Below are positions 1 to 9,800 of a stretch of DNA of 64,000 nucleotides, one piece after another. This DNA comes from Kalaharituber pfeilii (lineage: Eukaryota > Ascomycota > Pezizomycetes > Pezizales > Pezizaceae): the NCBI GenBank assembly GCA_015179045.1, contig WHUZ01000026.1:372001-436000 (forward strand), written 5' to 3'. The translations under genes were made by a program, and so were the position numbers. A model generated the notes under the pieces. It was given only the letters and a program-made list of their open reading frames with translations. It had not been told where the DNA came from and made no database searches. Each line of letters begins with the position of its first letter. Within the stretch, counting starts at the first letter, position 1.

Positions 1-1
1 A

Positions 2-1410
2 TTGAAAGAGTGTAAAGCCAATGCACTAATCAATGAGTTTCATCTGGTCGATGATCCTGGTGTTCTTGATTTCATTGTTGAAAAAGCATGGCTATTGCAA
101 AATAATCTTTTGGCCCTAGTCGAGCAATCAAAAGTTGATGCTAGTTTTGCCCAGGCAGCAGCAAATGCAATTACGATTCTTGTTAGATCTGGTAAGAGCT
201 TTGGGGGTTATAATTTGCGTGGTATAAGGATCCCAGGAGCAGATCTAAGTGGTGGTTGCTTTGGCCGAGCACAACTGCAAAATGCAGACCTACGTCGGGT
301 TCGTATATTTCAACTATAACTTGTTACTCATGACCAACTTAATTAGCTAATACCATGGTGAATAAGCAGGTTCGTATGCAGCAAACCTTATTTAATAATG
401 CAGACTTGAGTAAAGCTTGCATGAGCTTTGTATCGTTTGGAGAAAGGCCTTTCATACAGCTAGGCCAGGAGGTAAGAAGTATCGCCTTCTCGCCTGACGG
501 CCAGCTGCTTGCCTCTAGCAGTGGCGATCGCTCTATACGGCTAGTTGCCTCTGGCAGTGACGATCGCTCTAGTTACGATCGCTCTAGCTCTATACGGCTA
601 TGGTCAGTTCAGCGTCAAGCGGCGATCTATGCCTTCAACGGCCATAGCGACTCGGTAAGCAGTGTCGCCTTCTCGCCTGACGGCCAGCTGCTTGCCTCTG
701 GCAGTTACGATCGCTCTATACGGCTATGGTCAGTTCAGCGTCAAGCGGCGATCTATACCTTTAACGGCCATAGCGCCTGGGTAAGAAGTGTCGCCTTCTC
801 GCCTGACGGCCAGCTGCTTGCCTCTGGCAGTCACGATCGCTCTATACGGCTATGGTCAGTTCAGCGTCAAGCGGCGATCTATACCTTCAACGGCCATAGC
901 GACTCGGTAAGCAGTGTCGCCTTCTCGCCTGACGGCCAGCTGCTTGCCTCTGGCAGTGACGATCGCTCTATACGGCTATGGTCAGTTCAGCGTCAAGAGG
1001 CGATCTATACCTTCAACGGCCATAGCGCCTCGGTAAGCAGTGTCGCCTTCTCGCCTGACGGCCAGCTGCTTGCCTCTGGCAGTGGCGATCGCTCTATACG
1101 GCTATGGTCAGTTCAGCGTCAAGCGGCGATCTATACCTTCAACGGCCATAGCGACTCGGTAAGCAGTGTCGCCTTCTCGCCTGACGGCCAGCTGCTTGCC
1201 TCTGGCAGTGACGATCGCTCTATACGGCTATGGTCAGTTCAGCGTCAAGCGGCGATCTATACCTTCAACGGCCATAGCGCCTCGGTAAGCAGTGTCGCCT
1301 TCTCGCCTGACGGCCAGCTGCTTGCCTCTGGCAGTTACGATCGCTCTATACGGCTATGGTCAGTTCAGCGTCAAGCGGCGATCTATACCTTCAACGGCCC
1401 CATGCCTTGA
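2..1410 (+). CDS. Pentapeptide-repeat/WD40 C-terminal part of an NLR-like protein (5' partial)
   Basis: The gene runs in from the left edge and no start codon is visible. An intron at 299-369 (71 nt, branch GCTAATAC, acceptor AAGCAG, phase 0) joins exon 2-298 to 370-1410, giving about 445 visible residues. The join restores a run of pentapeptide-like blocks (IPGADLSGG, LQNADLRR, FNNADLSKA). These are followed by seven WD40 blades, each with the block VAFSPDGQLLASGS and ending RSIRLWSV. The last blade is cut short (FNGPMP then stop). A helical segment before the pentapeptides (residues 1-65) resembles the linker after NACHT/NTPase domains in fungal NLR-like proteins. In that family the WD repeats act as the ligand sensor in heterokaryon incompatibility or innate immunity. 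The NTPase domain, if present, lies outside the window, so the class is inferred. Confidence 0.8.
480..1400 (+). repeat. Near-identical 126-bp WD40-coding tandem repeats
   Basis: The block coding for FSPDGQLLAS recurs at about 488, 671, 797, 923, 1049, 1175 and 1301. From the second copy on the spacing is exactly 126 bp (42 codons). Copies are almost identical even at silent positions and differ mainly at one or two codons (Tyr, His, Asp or Gly before DRS; Asp, Trp or Ala before V). The first interval is 183 bp because of a 57-bp internal partial duplication around 541-597. Such identity is typical of WD40 arrays under concerted evolution in fungal incompatibility genes. Confidence 0.9.
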
Positions 1411-1451
1411 CCCAGATTGTTATCTATTTTTGGGTATTGAAGCGGTGAAGA

Positions 1452-1900
1452 TTTTTTTTTTTTTTTTTATAATATATCATTACTCGCGTGCCGCCCTGGG
1501 GGCTATGGCGAGGTTATATACATAAGGAATAGAAATAATAGAAACTGCCCGTGTCCCCGCCCATGTACGAAAGGTAATGATGAAAGGAGAAAAACGGTAG
1601 GCGTACTCAGAGTGAAATTGAAAATGAAAATGAGTTCCCGTGCTATTCTCTCGCCCATGCTAGCATCTTCACCAAGGGGTCCTCGCCGTCTTCTTTTCCC
1701 CGGCTCCTGATCTCCGCCTCCCCCCCCCCCCCCGGATATGGGCCGTTGTCTCTGCTTCTTCCCCACACCAGCGACACTCCGGGCTCTCCGCCTTATTTAT
1801 TTGGAATCTCCAGGAGTTGAGCCCTTTCCGCCTAGCAATCCCCCCAGAGTACCGGTTAACCTCCCCAGGCGTTGGAATGGTGTGTAGCTCAGACCCAATC
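1452..1900 (-). mobile_element. 5'-truncated Tad-like LINE, 3' part with family-1 hairpin tail
   Basis: A T18 run (1452-1469) is followed by the complement of the family-1 tail, and then by minus-strand coding remnants. The C-terminal zinc motif of LINE ORF2 (SPECRWCGEEAETTAH) is read on the minus strand at about 1735-1780. The frame is broken by a C15 tract at 1722-1736. The element reads from about 1900 down to the poly(A) at 1452. Its 5' border is not defined and I found no clear target-site duplication. Confidence 0.7.
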
Positions 1901-2148
1901 TGTCTAAGCGGCGAAGAGATAAAACCCCACATGTAATGCAACGCAACTGCTCTGGCCCACCGACGAACACTTTTCGGTTCGCGAATCGGCCGGTGCCGTG
2001 AAAAACTCAGCCCAGCCACGAACACCTGCGAACATGAATGTACCTCTATATACCTATGTGTATATATATGCCTGGTTTTGCGAACCACAATGTGTTATAG
2101 GTCATCCTTTTCTCGTTTGATTTCATGCTATTATCTCCTTTGTAAGTA

Positions 2149-2190
2149 ATCTCACCATAGACCATAGCGCGACATGCGAGTAATGATATT
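2149..2190 (+). mobile_element. Isolated family-1 LINE tail (degenerate)
   Basis: This copy reads CTCACCATAGACCATAG, then GCGACATGCGAGTAATGAT. It matches the family-1 3' end but carries mismatches in the stem and no long A run. It faces the LINE at 1452-1900. Confidence 0.55.
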
Positions 2191-2208
2191 TCCTTTTTTT
2201 GAAGAAGT

Positions 2209-2585
2209 GGCGGAGCGGTAGCAAGTTTTGTCACTACATGATGGATTCGTATCTGAATTCATGCATGATGGGCTCAAATGATAGTCCTATATACTAACAA
2301 TACTTTTATATTAATAAATATGTATTTCCAACTTTAACGGAAGTTCTGGGCGGAAAAATATAACGCTTCAATGACCACTTAATTCCGCTGATAATTGATG
2401 GAGTTATGAGTCATGAATTTGAACCTCAGATCGGTAGCACAGGGGGTAGCAAATTTTATCACTACATGATAGATTCATATTCGATCTCATGAACGATAGG
2501 CTCAAATGATAGCCCTATGTAGTGACTATCTGAGACTTTGATGACCACTTGATTCCATTTGGAATTGATCGGGTTATAAATTATT
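2209..2585 (+). repeat. About 215-bp direct duplication, possible tRNA-derived SINE
   Basis: Segments 2209-2414 and 2430-2585 are diverged direct copies. Both share a block reading CACTACATGAT, then ATTC, GGCTCAAATGATAG and finally GACCACTTRATTCC. The first copy begins TGGCGGAGCGG, which resembles a pol III A box, and has GGATTCGTATC about 37 nt downstream, which resembles a B box. The second copy is more eroded. A SINE origin is inference; no poly(A) or TSD was identified. Confidence 0.35.
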
Positions 2586-4379
2586 AAACTTAGAGAATGA
2601 AAAATAAATAGTAGAAATTTAATCTTTGTTTATATTACTAGTTGCTAATAATTTACAATAGGTAATTGCATATATTAAAACTACCTCAACTTAGCTTTCC
2701 AACAATATAAAAAAATTATGTAAATTGGATAAAAACTGATAGTGTAGTATAACGTTGAATTTTGTTAAGTTAATAGTGCAGCAAAGGGATGAGGTTGTGA
2801 CTTGCTTAAAGTGGATGCTTGGCGCTTGCAGGGATTCTATCAAGTGCCATTTCTGGTAATATAACCACCAAAATTTTGATTCTTGGCATCAACGCAATCC
2901 TTGTTACTACTACAATATAATACTTGAAAATGGCGGAGGAATTACGGATATCTCTACCAAAGAAGATGACACTTCGAAATTTCGCGTAGAGCGAGAGGAA
3001 TACTGGAAGTATATTTACTAAGTTTCTTATAGTTATTCTATTGAAAATAATTTAGCTATGATAACAAAACAAATCTATAGTCTTAACTACGGCAGTCTTA
3101 GAAGCGCAGGAAATTTTTAACTATGTTGTCTATTATCTTCTAGTATGTGAGTAGGAAGTAGCAACTTGCGGGTCATATTAGTAACATTACCGACAGCAAG
3201 TTTCAAGTAGCGATGGGGCTGTGCAAGCACATAGTAAATAGCATATCAATTATCCTTGGAAGTAGAGCGTTTTTCTATACTCGTTATTACTCGCAGCACA
3301 TAGAGGTACCTAGTGGTACTGTAAAAAAAACAGCGTTTGCGGGTGAGCTGGCCGGCCCCATTCGCGAACCGCAATGTTTGTCGGTAGGCCAGAACAATGC
3401 TATTTACCTTAGTGCTCTCAATGGATGTCCAAGTTTTCTTCAAAGAGTGCGGTTGTTTTCAAGCGAGTGGTGCAACGGTACGGTTGCAAAGAATGGATGC
3501 CTAGATGATAGATGGGTAGAACAATGCTGTGAATGAGTGAAGTGAGAAGGAGTGATGCTGTGATGAGAAGGCAGTAAGGGAGGTATTCAAGTCTGTTTAA
3601 ATAGGCAATGTTTTACAAAACACGTAAATATGTGATTTTTCTCTATTTTGTTTGTAATTCCCTGATTGCAGTTGGGGTTTCTAGATGAGCTGTGGTAAAA
3701 GTATATTCCTGCATTTAGTCTAGTCACCTAATGACGAAAAGTCTTGGGTGGAGATTGAGCTTGCCAGCTTGGTTATGGTTGTAGATATGGCGACTTAGTA
3801 TGTGGCTGATTCACCTTGAGAATCACTACATCTCAAGGCGGCTCTGGCGCCGTTAAAAAAACGCTGTGGGAAAGATAGAGGAATTTACCGTAAGCTGGTG
3901 CACTTATACGAATTGATATTTTTCCGAGTATTTCTTCACCAAAATTTAGTGCACTTGTGCCGTGCCTTACTCGGGAAATTTGAAGGCTTACATGTACAGA
4001 TAATACTCTTTATTGGCAGATACCTACATGATTGAGTAGTAGACGCTTAGAGGCTGCTATCGAATTTTAACTTAGCAGCTACTGCAGCGAGCGGGGATAT
4101 GCTTTTATCGATTGTATTAAGTACTTATAAACTTGACACATGCGGTCGTAGGTAAATATAACAAGAACGTTTGTTGCAGCGGGGTTCTAGGAAATGCTAG
4201 GGATGCCATGTAATTTATACGAGATGCTAGTGTTGTACCCTGTTTCTAGCACTCATAGCAACCTTCAGCCCATAATCTAGTTGTTCCCATGACTTAGAAT
4301 ATGTAGAGTATATAACCACAAAAAGTTTCTGGTATGCTCGTTGCTCGAAAAGTGCCCTCTCGTCAAATATATGTGACTG
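2586..4379. other. Gene-poor stretch, nothing convincing
   Basis: AT-rich sequence with short ORFs only (longest 3213-3536, 107 codons, no recognisable domain and no splice context). The phrase CTTGGCATCAACGCAATCCTT near 2883 recurs with one change near 41126, hinting at a dispersed repeat. Confidence 0.5.
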
Positions 4380-4395
4380 GAAGGGTGTGTCCTTA

Positions 4396-5250
4396 TACTG
4401 TCTTTCACCACAACGCCACGACACCACGTCCCGACGCACATTACACTAAAACTTACCACGCACGACACATATCTCAACCACCAGAATAGAGTTTTGTATG
4501 CGCTTTTCAAGGGAAATAAATAGAGGGCTATTCTTCACCTCTAATATCTCTACTTGCTCCGAGAAGACATTGTGGTTGATTAATGGCACAATGACATTTC
4601 CATTGATGTCTTGGCATGCATTATATGGAATTCCCATACAAATTGCACTGGAAGGTAGAATATACTACCTTCCCTAAACACTCACCATAATAGCTATAGA
4701 ATTTGGCTACAGAGTCTTCCCAATGGGTCTCTGGATATTTGATGCTTTAATTGGTTCAATGTTGCTTAATGCCTAGTTCACACATCAAATTGCCATTTCC
4801 GATAGTTTTCCTATACAATTGTTGCATACAATTTTCTATGAGGATATGAATTTTGTGAATAACTCCACCTCTTCTTCAGAAATTCTCTTGGTGTGCTTCT
4901 CACATCTTTGAGTAAGGTAACATAATGATATCCAAGTGTCCCACTGTTTTTATCAAATTTAATTCAGATTTCACAAGTGAAATTCAATATTGCGGTGAAA
5001 AATATATGCCAAGCCTATGCCAATATAGGATGTGAATTTCATGGAATCATAAATCCCTTCAAAACAGCATTTCTGAAGGAGCTAAGGTGCAGAATATGAA
5101 GAATAGTCCATCATTTAACCCCTCTACATTGTGCACACAAAACTCTATTCTGGTGATTGAGATATATGTTGTCGCGAGCGGTCTGTTTTGGTGTAAAACA
5201 TACGTCGGGACGTGGTGGACGTCGCTGTGTGGTGAATTACAGTATAAATC
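4396..5250. repeat. Degenerate inverted-repeat element, about 0.85 kb
   Basis: Positions 4396-4500 and 5133-5250 are reverse complements at roughly 75-80% identity. The shared core reads AACTCTATTCTGGTG, then GAGATAT, and then CGTCGGGACGTGGTG. Weaker complementarity continues inward to about 4570 and 5060. Between the arms there is only broken coding potential. This is probably an old TIR transposon or foldback element; its superfamily and target duplication are not visible. Confidence 0.55.
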
Positions 5251-6101
5251 CAATATACTGTATGTGCTCATGTGTTTCTCTATACTTACATTCGGAATAA
5301 AAATCCCAGTATTGCATGTCTAATGAATTTTTGATGCCCCAAAAATCCCACAACTTGCTCTCGAGCTATCATAACAGAGAGATCCTTGCTGTGCATGCCA
5401 TGTAAATATACAGTATATCAGCGTAAGCATGTAGTTCCTTTGTATGACGCCGCCGTCAAGCATTGCTGTGTTCATGGAGACAGAGAAACAACAAACCCTT
5501 TTCACGTGACCAGGTCGCATCTATAGCTCTACCACATTCACATAAGATCTTGATTTATGTGTTCACTTCCCACTTATGATAAGGCCGCGATCACATCCTT
5601 TTCCTTGCATACACACACCAAGGAAAGACCCATTAACGTGAATATTCACATACATACTACTTACTAGCGGTGTGCCAGCTCACGATCGCCGGCTGAGTCA
5701 TCCATGTCCTTGCGGGCTTTGCACCGGAGGCTATGCATACTCCATGGACTTGACTCACTTTGCTGCCACTGCCGCCCCGACACCTCTCTCAACCACCCAC
5801 TACAAAGGTCCTTCCTAGGCTAGCACCTATGGTGTGAACCTCTCACTTCATTTTATTATTGAATTTTACTTACAATGTGAGCAGGCGCCCTTCGCCGGCA
5901 GCAGCAGAACTCCCCCCTTCCCAGCAGTAGCACCTCACTCGAACTCATCATTTCCACCGAACTCTTCATTTTTGCTTACTTCTTCGCTTCTCATTTTTAC
6001 TTCTCCCGAGACTATTCACTGTGTAAATATTCTGTAGCTTAGTCATCTCTTTGGTGCATTTTCTTTCTTGGTAGGTTATAAAGGTTTCTGGACTTGGGTC
6101 A
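5251..6101. other. Gene-poor stretch
   Basis: No ORF with recognisable composition and no repeat structure was noted. Confidence 0.45.
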
Positions 6102-6103
6102 TA

Positions 6104-6287
6104 CAGTGACCCGGTAAAAATTCTTGGGTATTAGGCAGCATTGGGGTAAGGCAATATGTAGATTGAGTCTGTATTCGTTAGGCAAAAGAGATCTCTTTTT
6201 CCAGATGATAAATGCAGACTCGATTTGCATATTGTAGGACACTTATCGCAATAATGCATACTCCCCAAGACTTTTTACGGGTCACTG
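6104..6287. mobile_element. 184-bp Tc1/mariner-type MITE
   Basis: The two ends are inverted copies over about 85 bp, starting CAGTGACCCGGTAAAAA on the left and ending TTTTTACGGGTCACTG on the right. TA dinucleotides lie at 6102-6103 and 6288-6289. The CAGT terminus and TA target are typical of Tc1/mariner/pogo elements. There is no coding capacity, so it would depend on a transposase supplied elsewhere. Confidence 0.8.
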
Positions 6288-6289
6288 TA

Positions 6290-7980
6290 GATCTGTGGGG
6301 GTAGAGAGGTTCTTGCTCTTCTTCTCATCTCTCTCAAATAGAGGGAAATCAAGTATCCTAAGATTTCTCAACTTGGAAACAGTTTGAGGCCGTAGCAATT
6401 GCATATTGATGTATATACATACACTGCTTATCCACCTCTTTACATACCGGTTGCAACGGCCATTTAGTGAAGAATCAAGTCCTGGGCTGGGACCACAGTT
6501 CCATTCAAGACTACTGACATATGAGAGCTAGCAAGACCAAAAACAGAGCCAGATACTTATCAAAGAAGGGGAACAGAGCAAGGCTACCGGGGGTATTCCT
6601 CCAATCGCTTATTAAATCCGTGGTAATGTTCTGGTTCCATATAATTGAATTCGAGTGGAACTAGAATAACCTGTTTTTAATTTTTGCTTGCTCTCTCTTT
6701 TTTTCTACGTGCACGGGGGTGGCGGTGATAGTGGCTATCATCAACCGGCTGTTGTTGGACCATAGGTAGAATAAGGACACTGCAGCCATAGTTGCGACAG
6801 GCGAGGGCGTCGTCGAGGACGTGAGCAAGAATACAGGTAGGTGCTGTTGTGGTTGGTGTTGGGAGAGCTCATGGTGGGGTGGTTGCCTGGGGAGTTGAAC
6901 TCTGTAGCGCTAGAGCTACTAGAATCATCTGGGGTTGCCTCCACACGAGCCGCTACGTCTATAAAGTCCAATTCAGGGCCAGCTGGGTTGAAATTAAAGT
7001 TGCCGGAGTTAGAGTTGGAGGTTGATGAGGTTTGAAGCAGCAACCTGGTTAAATTAGAGACCTTTCGCAAAGAAGCCCGATCTTCCCGACCCCTGCGGTG
7101 CCCCTATTAATGAAGTTTGTCGCAGCAGAAAACTGGATACGAGAACACGGCCAAGCTTCACCCCCTATTAAAGCTCTACAACTTTAACTCGGAATATCTC
7201 AACAACCACGATAGCTATGGCAAGGCGCAAGATATCCTGTGAATTCTAGAAGCCCTACTATCAACTCATGGGTTTGGAAGAGGAAACTGGGCATTTAGCT
7301 AAGTGCTGCCGCTGGCACTGAAGTAACAAGTGCAAGGTAGAGCTCATAATCGATAAGCGCTATCTCTGTTTTCCTGCTGTCACTTTTCTCTAGAGCCTAT
7401 ACGAAAGGTCTTTTGGCACTCTAGAGCGTCCAGCGGTGGACCGCGGCATTTGGAAAACTCTAAAGCTTCTTGCAAAAGGTCTCTATTTCAGGTTGACTAT
7501 GAAGGATAGTGTCATTCTGTAGATCCTGAGCTTTTACTAACCTCAGTTGGCAACATAACACTGGCGGTATCATTTGCGCCTATTCTGTAAGGCTGGTGGA
7601 GTGCTGCAGAGTGGCAGCCGGGGGGGTTATTTCGCAACGTCGAGAGATGATACAACTGTAGATGCTATTGATGTGAATTTTTCGCCGTTTTTCCTTCATA
7701 ATCGCATTCAGCGCGGTCGATTTAGTCCATAATTAATTCACCGCACATATCAGAGGGATATTCTGTGAGTTATTGGTTGCTGAAACGGGGCACTCGGTGG
7801 TAGTAGTCTAGTTCCTTCCTTCAGGTAGTGACATTGGTCTTGTATATCGCGCTGCCTAACTACAATAATTGGGAAATTGAACTGTCAGTAAGGAACGTTC
7901 TCAACCTACCCGTGCCGGAAGGGGAGCTCGGGAGATTGAAGGACTTCCAGCTCGAAGATCCTAAATGGATGTATCCAAGT
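6290..7980. other. Gene-poor stretch with one low-complexity minus ORF (6741-7070)
   Basis: The minus-strand ORF at 6741-7070 (109 codons) is Ser/Asn/Pro-rich (SSTSNSNSGNFNFNPAG, then TPDDSSSSSATEFNSPG). That composition resembles disordered fungal protein segments, but I see no splice sites or homologous motif that prove a gene. The remainder shows nothing definite. Confidence 0.3.
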
Positions 7981-7984
7981 GGTT

Positions 7985-8408
7985 GATCATTTTTTCCCTT
8001 ACTATACCGGACCTCGCTATACCGGACCTCGCTATACCGGAAACCTTGCTATACCGGATGCTCTCAAGCTGCTACATTCCGTTCCCATACAAAACCCTCT
8101 TGCTATACCGGACGCACTAACAATACCGGAGGAATTGCCAGGCTCTTGCACCCCTGTCTCCATACAAATAATATTTGCTATACTGATACTTATGCGTCTA
8201 ATCTTGGCTGCCCCACCTTTGCATTCACCTTGAACACGCTTACTAAACTTGACTTTACATAATTAGATTCAATTGTGATTGTCGATCCACTTCCAAATTA
8301 GGGAATTTCTATTGTTTTTGCTGCCGTCCCTATTGTATTTCTGCCAAGCATTTTATTTACAATAATAATGGCTGGAGTTTACAGATCCGGTATAGCAAGG
8401 GAAAACTG
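7985..8408. mobile_element. Pogo/jerky-like MITE relic, about 425 bp
   Basis: Both ends carry TTTTCCCTTRCTATACCGGA in inverted orientation (7992-8010 and 8387-8405). The right end reads on to ACTG followed by TA at 8409-8410. The left end has several tandem CTATACCGGACCTCG units. CTCGCTATACCGGA-type subterminal repeats are characteristic of pogo/Tigger/jerky TIRs. The left terminal CAG is eroded, and no transposase remains. Confidence 0.6.
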
Positions 8409-8639
8409 TACTAGTCTGGCTGCGGCTGCACTCCATGCTAACTGACAGGGGGTTGTGCAACCACACTATCATACAGTCCTCTAACGTAAATGATCCCACT
8501 ACACTTCTTCGGTAAGAGTCAAAATCCAAGATTCCACTGCATTTACACATCAAAGATTAGTAACGGAAAGCAAGCGAAACTCAAGAAAAAACTTCCACAG
8601 CACCAGCGGAACTGAGTAAACAGAGATCTCTTAGCGTCT

Positions 8640-9375
8640 GGCCGAGATATTCTCCGCCCCCCACCACTTCTTACTCCTATCCGCTACCCTGACCCTCTAG
8701 TCCAGGCTTCGCTTCCACCTCTTCAACTTCTCATACCCCCCTCCTTCAAACGCTTCTACCCATTCTCTCATTTGCGTCTCCCCCCACTCCCCCCCGAGTC
8801 CATCCATTTCCTTCTCCATCCTATCCCAGTCGATCCTGATCCTCTGCTCCTCTCCCCCCCACAGGGCTGCTGTGGTTGCGGAAATATCGCTGAAGTTGTG
8901 GGACCTTAGTGTGAAAAGTGTCTCCAGTGGCACGCATCGTAGTGAATTACGAGTACACTGTGCTGCATTGACGATGAGGCCGCAGCATCTTCCTCAGAAG
9001 ACATAACTGAGACCACTGTTGGACCTGGTGGACAAAACAAGGGATCCGGATGTGCGGTGGGGTACAGAGCTGAAGGCGGTGTATCCTAATCCTCGTGTGG
9101 GTCCAGTTGCGCTACACCCTGTATGCAATTCAGCCACGAGGAAACCCTGTCTCTGCCCACCAAAACTGAGGTCGGAAGGGGTCTGGATCCGGACTCTGCA
9201 CATCTGCCACCGCAGAATCCCCAACTGGCACACCACCGGCATCACTGTAAGAGCTACTATATACTGTTTGGGGCCCTATCTCCCCTTGGGCGGGTGTTAG
9301 AACGTCACTAACTAGATGATCGGTGTCGCCATAGCCCACAGCGCGGCATGCGATTAATCATATTTTTTTTTAAAA
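8640..9375. mobile_element. LINE relics: ORF2 C-terminal fragment (minus) and a family-1 tail (plus)
   Basis: On the minus strand, 8933-8697 encodes a Trp/Glu-rich segment (EWGETQMREWVEAFEGGG, then KLKRWKRSLD) that resembles the C-terminal tail of the LINE ORF2 copies in this window. On the plus strand, 9325-9380 carries TCGCCATAGCCCACAG, then GCGGCATGCGATTAATCAT and a short T/A-rich tail. I could not define target duplications or decide whether these belong to one insertion. Confidence 0.45.
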
Positions 9376-9595
9376 AAAAAAGGAATAGTTGATCGGCATT
9401 GTGTCCACTTTCTCAACATTTGATTCTTAGAGTGCTTGTTTCCAATCTCACTGCCCTCTGAGTCCTAGTATTAGACTCCACTGAAACGTCTTTCTATTCA
9501 TTGCCCGTTGTCCTCTGACTCGACTGCATTTTCTCTTCCTCCCTAAGTCCGTCTCTGATCCTTTTTTTAATCAACTGGATAAGTGCAGGAGAGTA

Positions 9596-9798
9596 ACTCG
9601 GGCTTGGCGGTGTGGACGGTACTGTAGAGGAAGTTGCTGTGGAAGGATATGTAGCCGCTGACCTTTCGCTGCCCTCCTGTAGGGGATCTGCTTGTAGTCC
9701 GGCGTATTGAGTGTATAATACTTGGCATTGCCAAGATTACGGGAGGGGTGAATTTTCTGGTCGGTGAAACCTTTATTCTTCACAGCGCAGCGGAACAC
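9596..9798 (-). repeat. Dispersed repeat R1, copy 1, with a conserved ORF
   Basis: About 200 bp strongly matches 21688-21863. On the minus strand both copies read the same peptide with one in-frame indel: FRC-VKNKG, TDQKIHPS, NLGNAK, TLNTP and YKQIP. The conservation lies in amino-acid blocks, suggesting it once coded for part of a protein I do not recognise. Copy 1 stops at CAGCGGAACAC, where the TIR element 9801-12273 begins. Confidence 0.6.
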
Positions 9799-9800
9799 TA

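Noticed and set aside
7979..8233. 84-codon ORF with TGPRYTG repeats
   Set aside because: Encoded by tandem CTATACCGGACCTCG subterminal repeats of a MITE.
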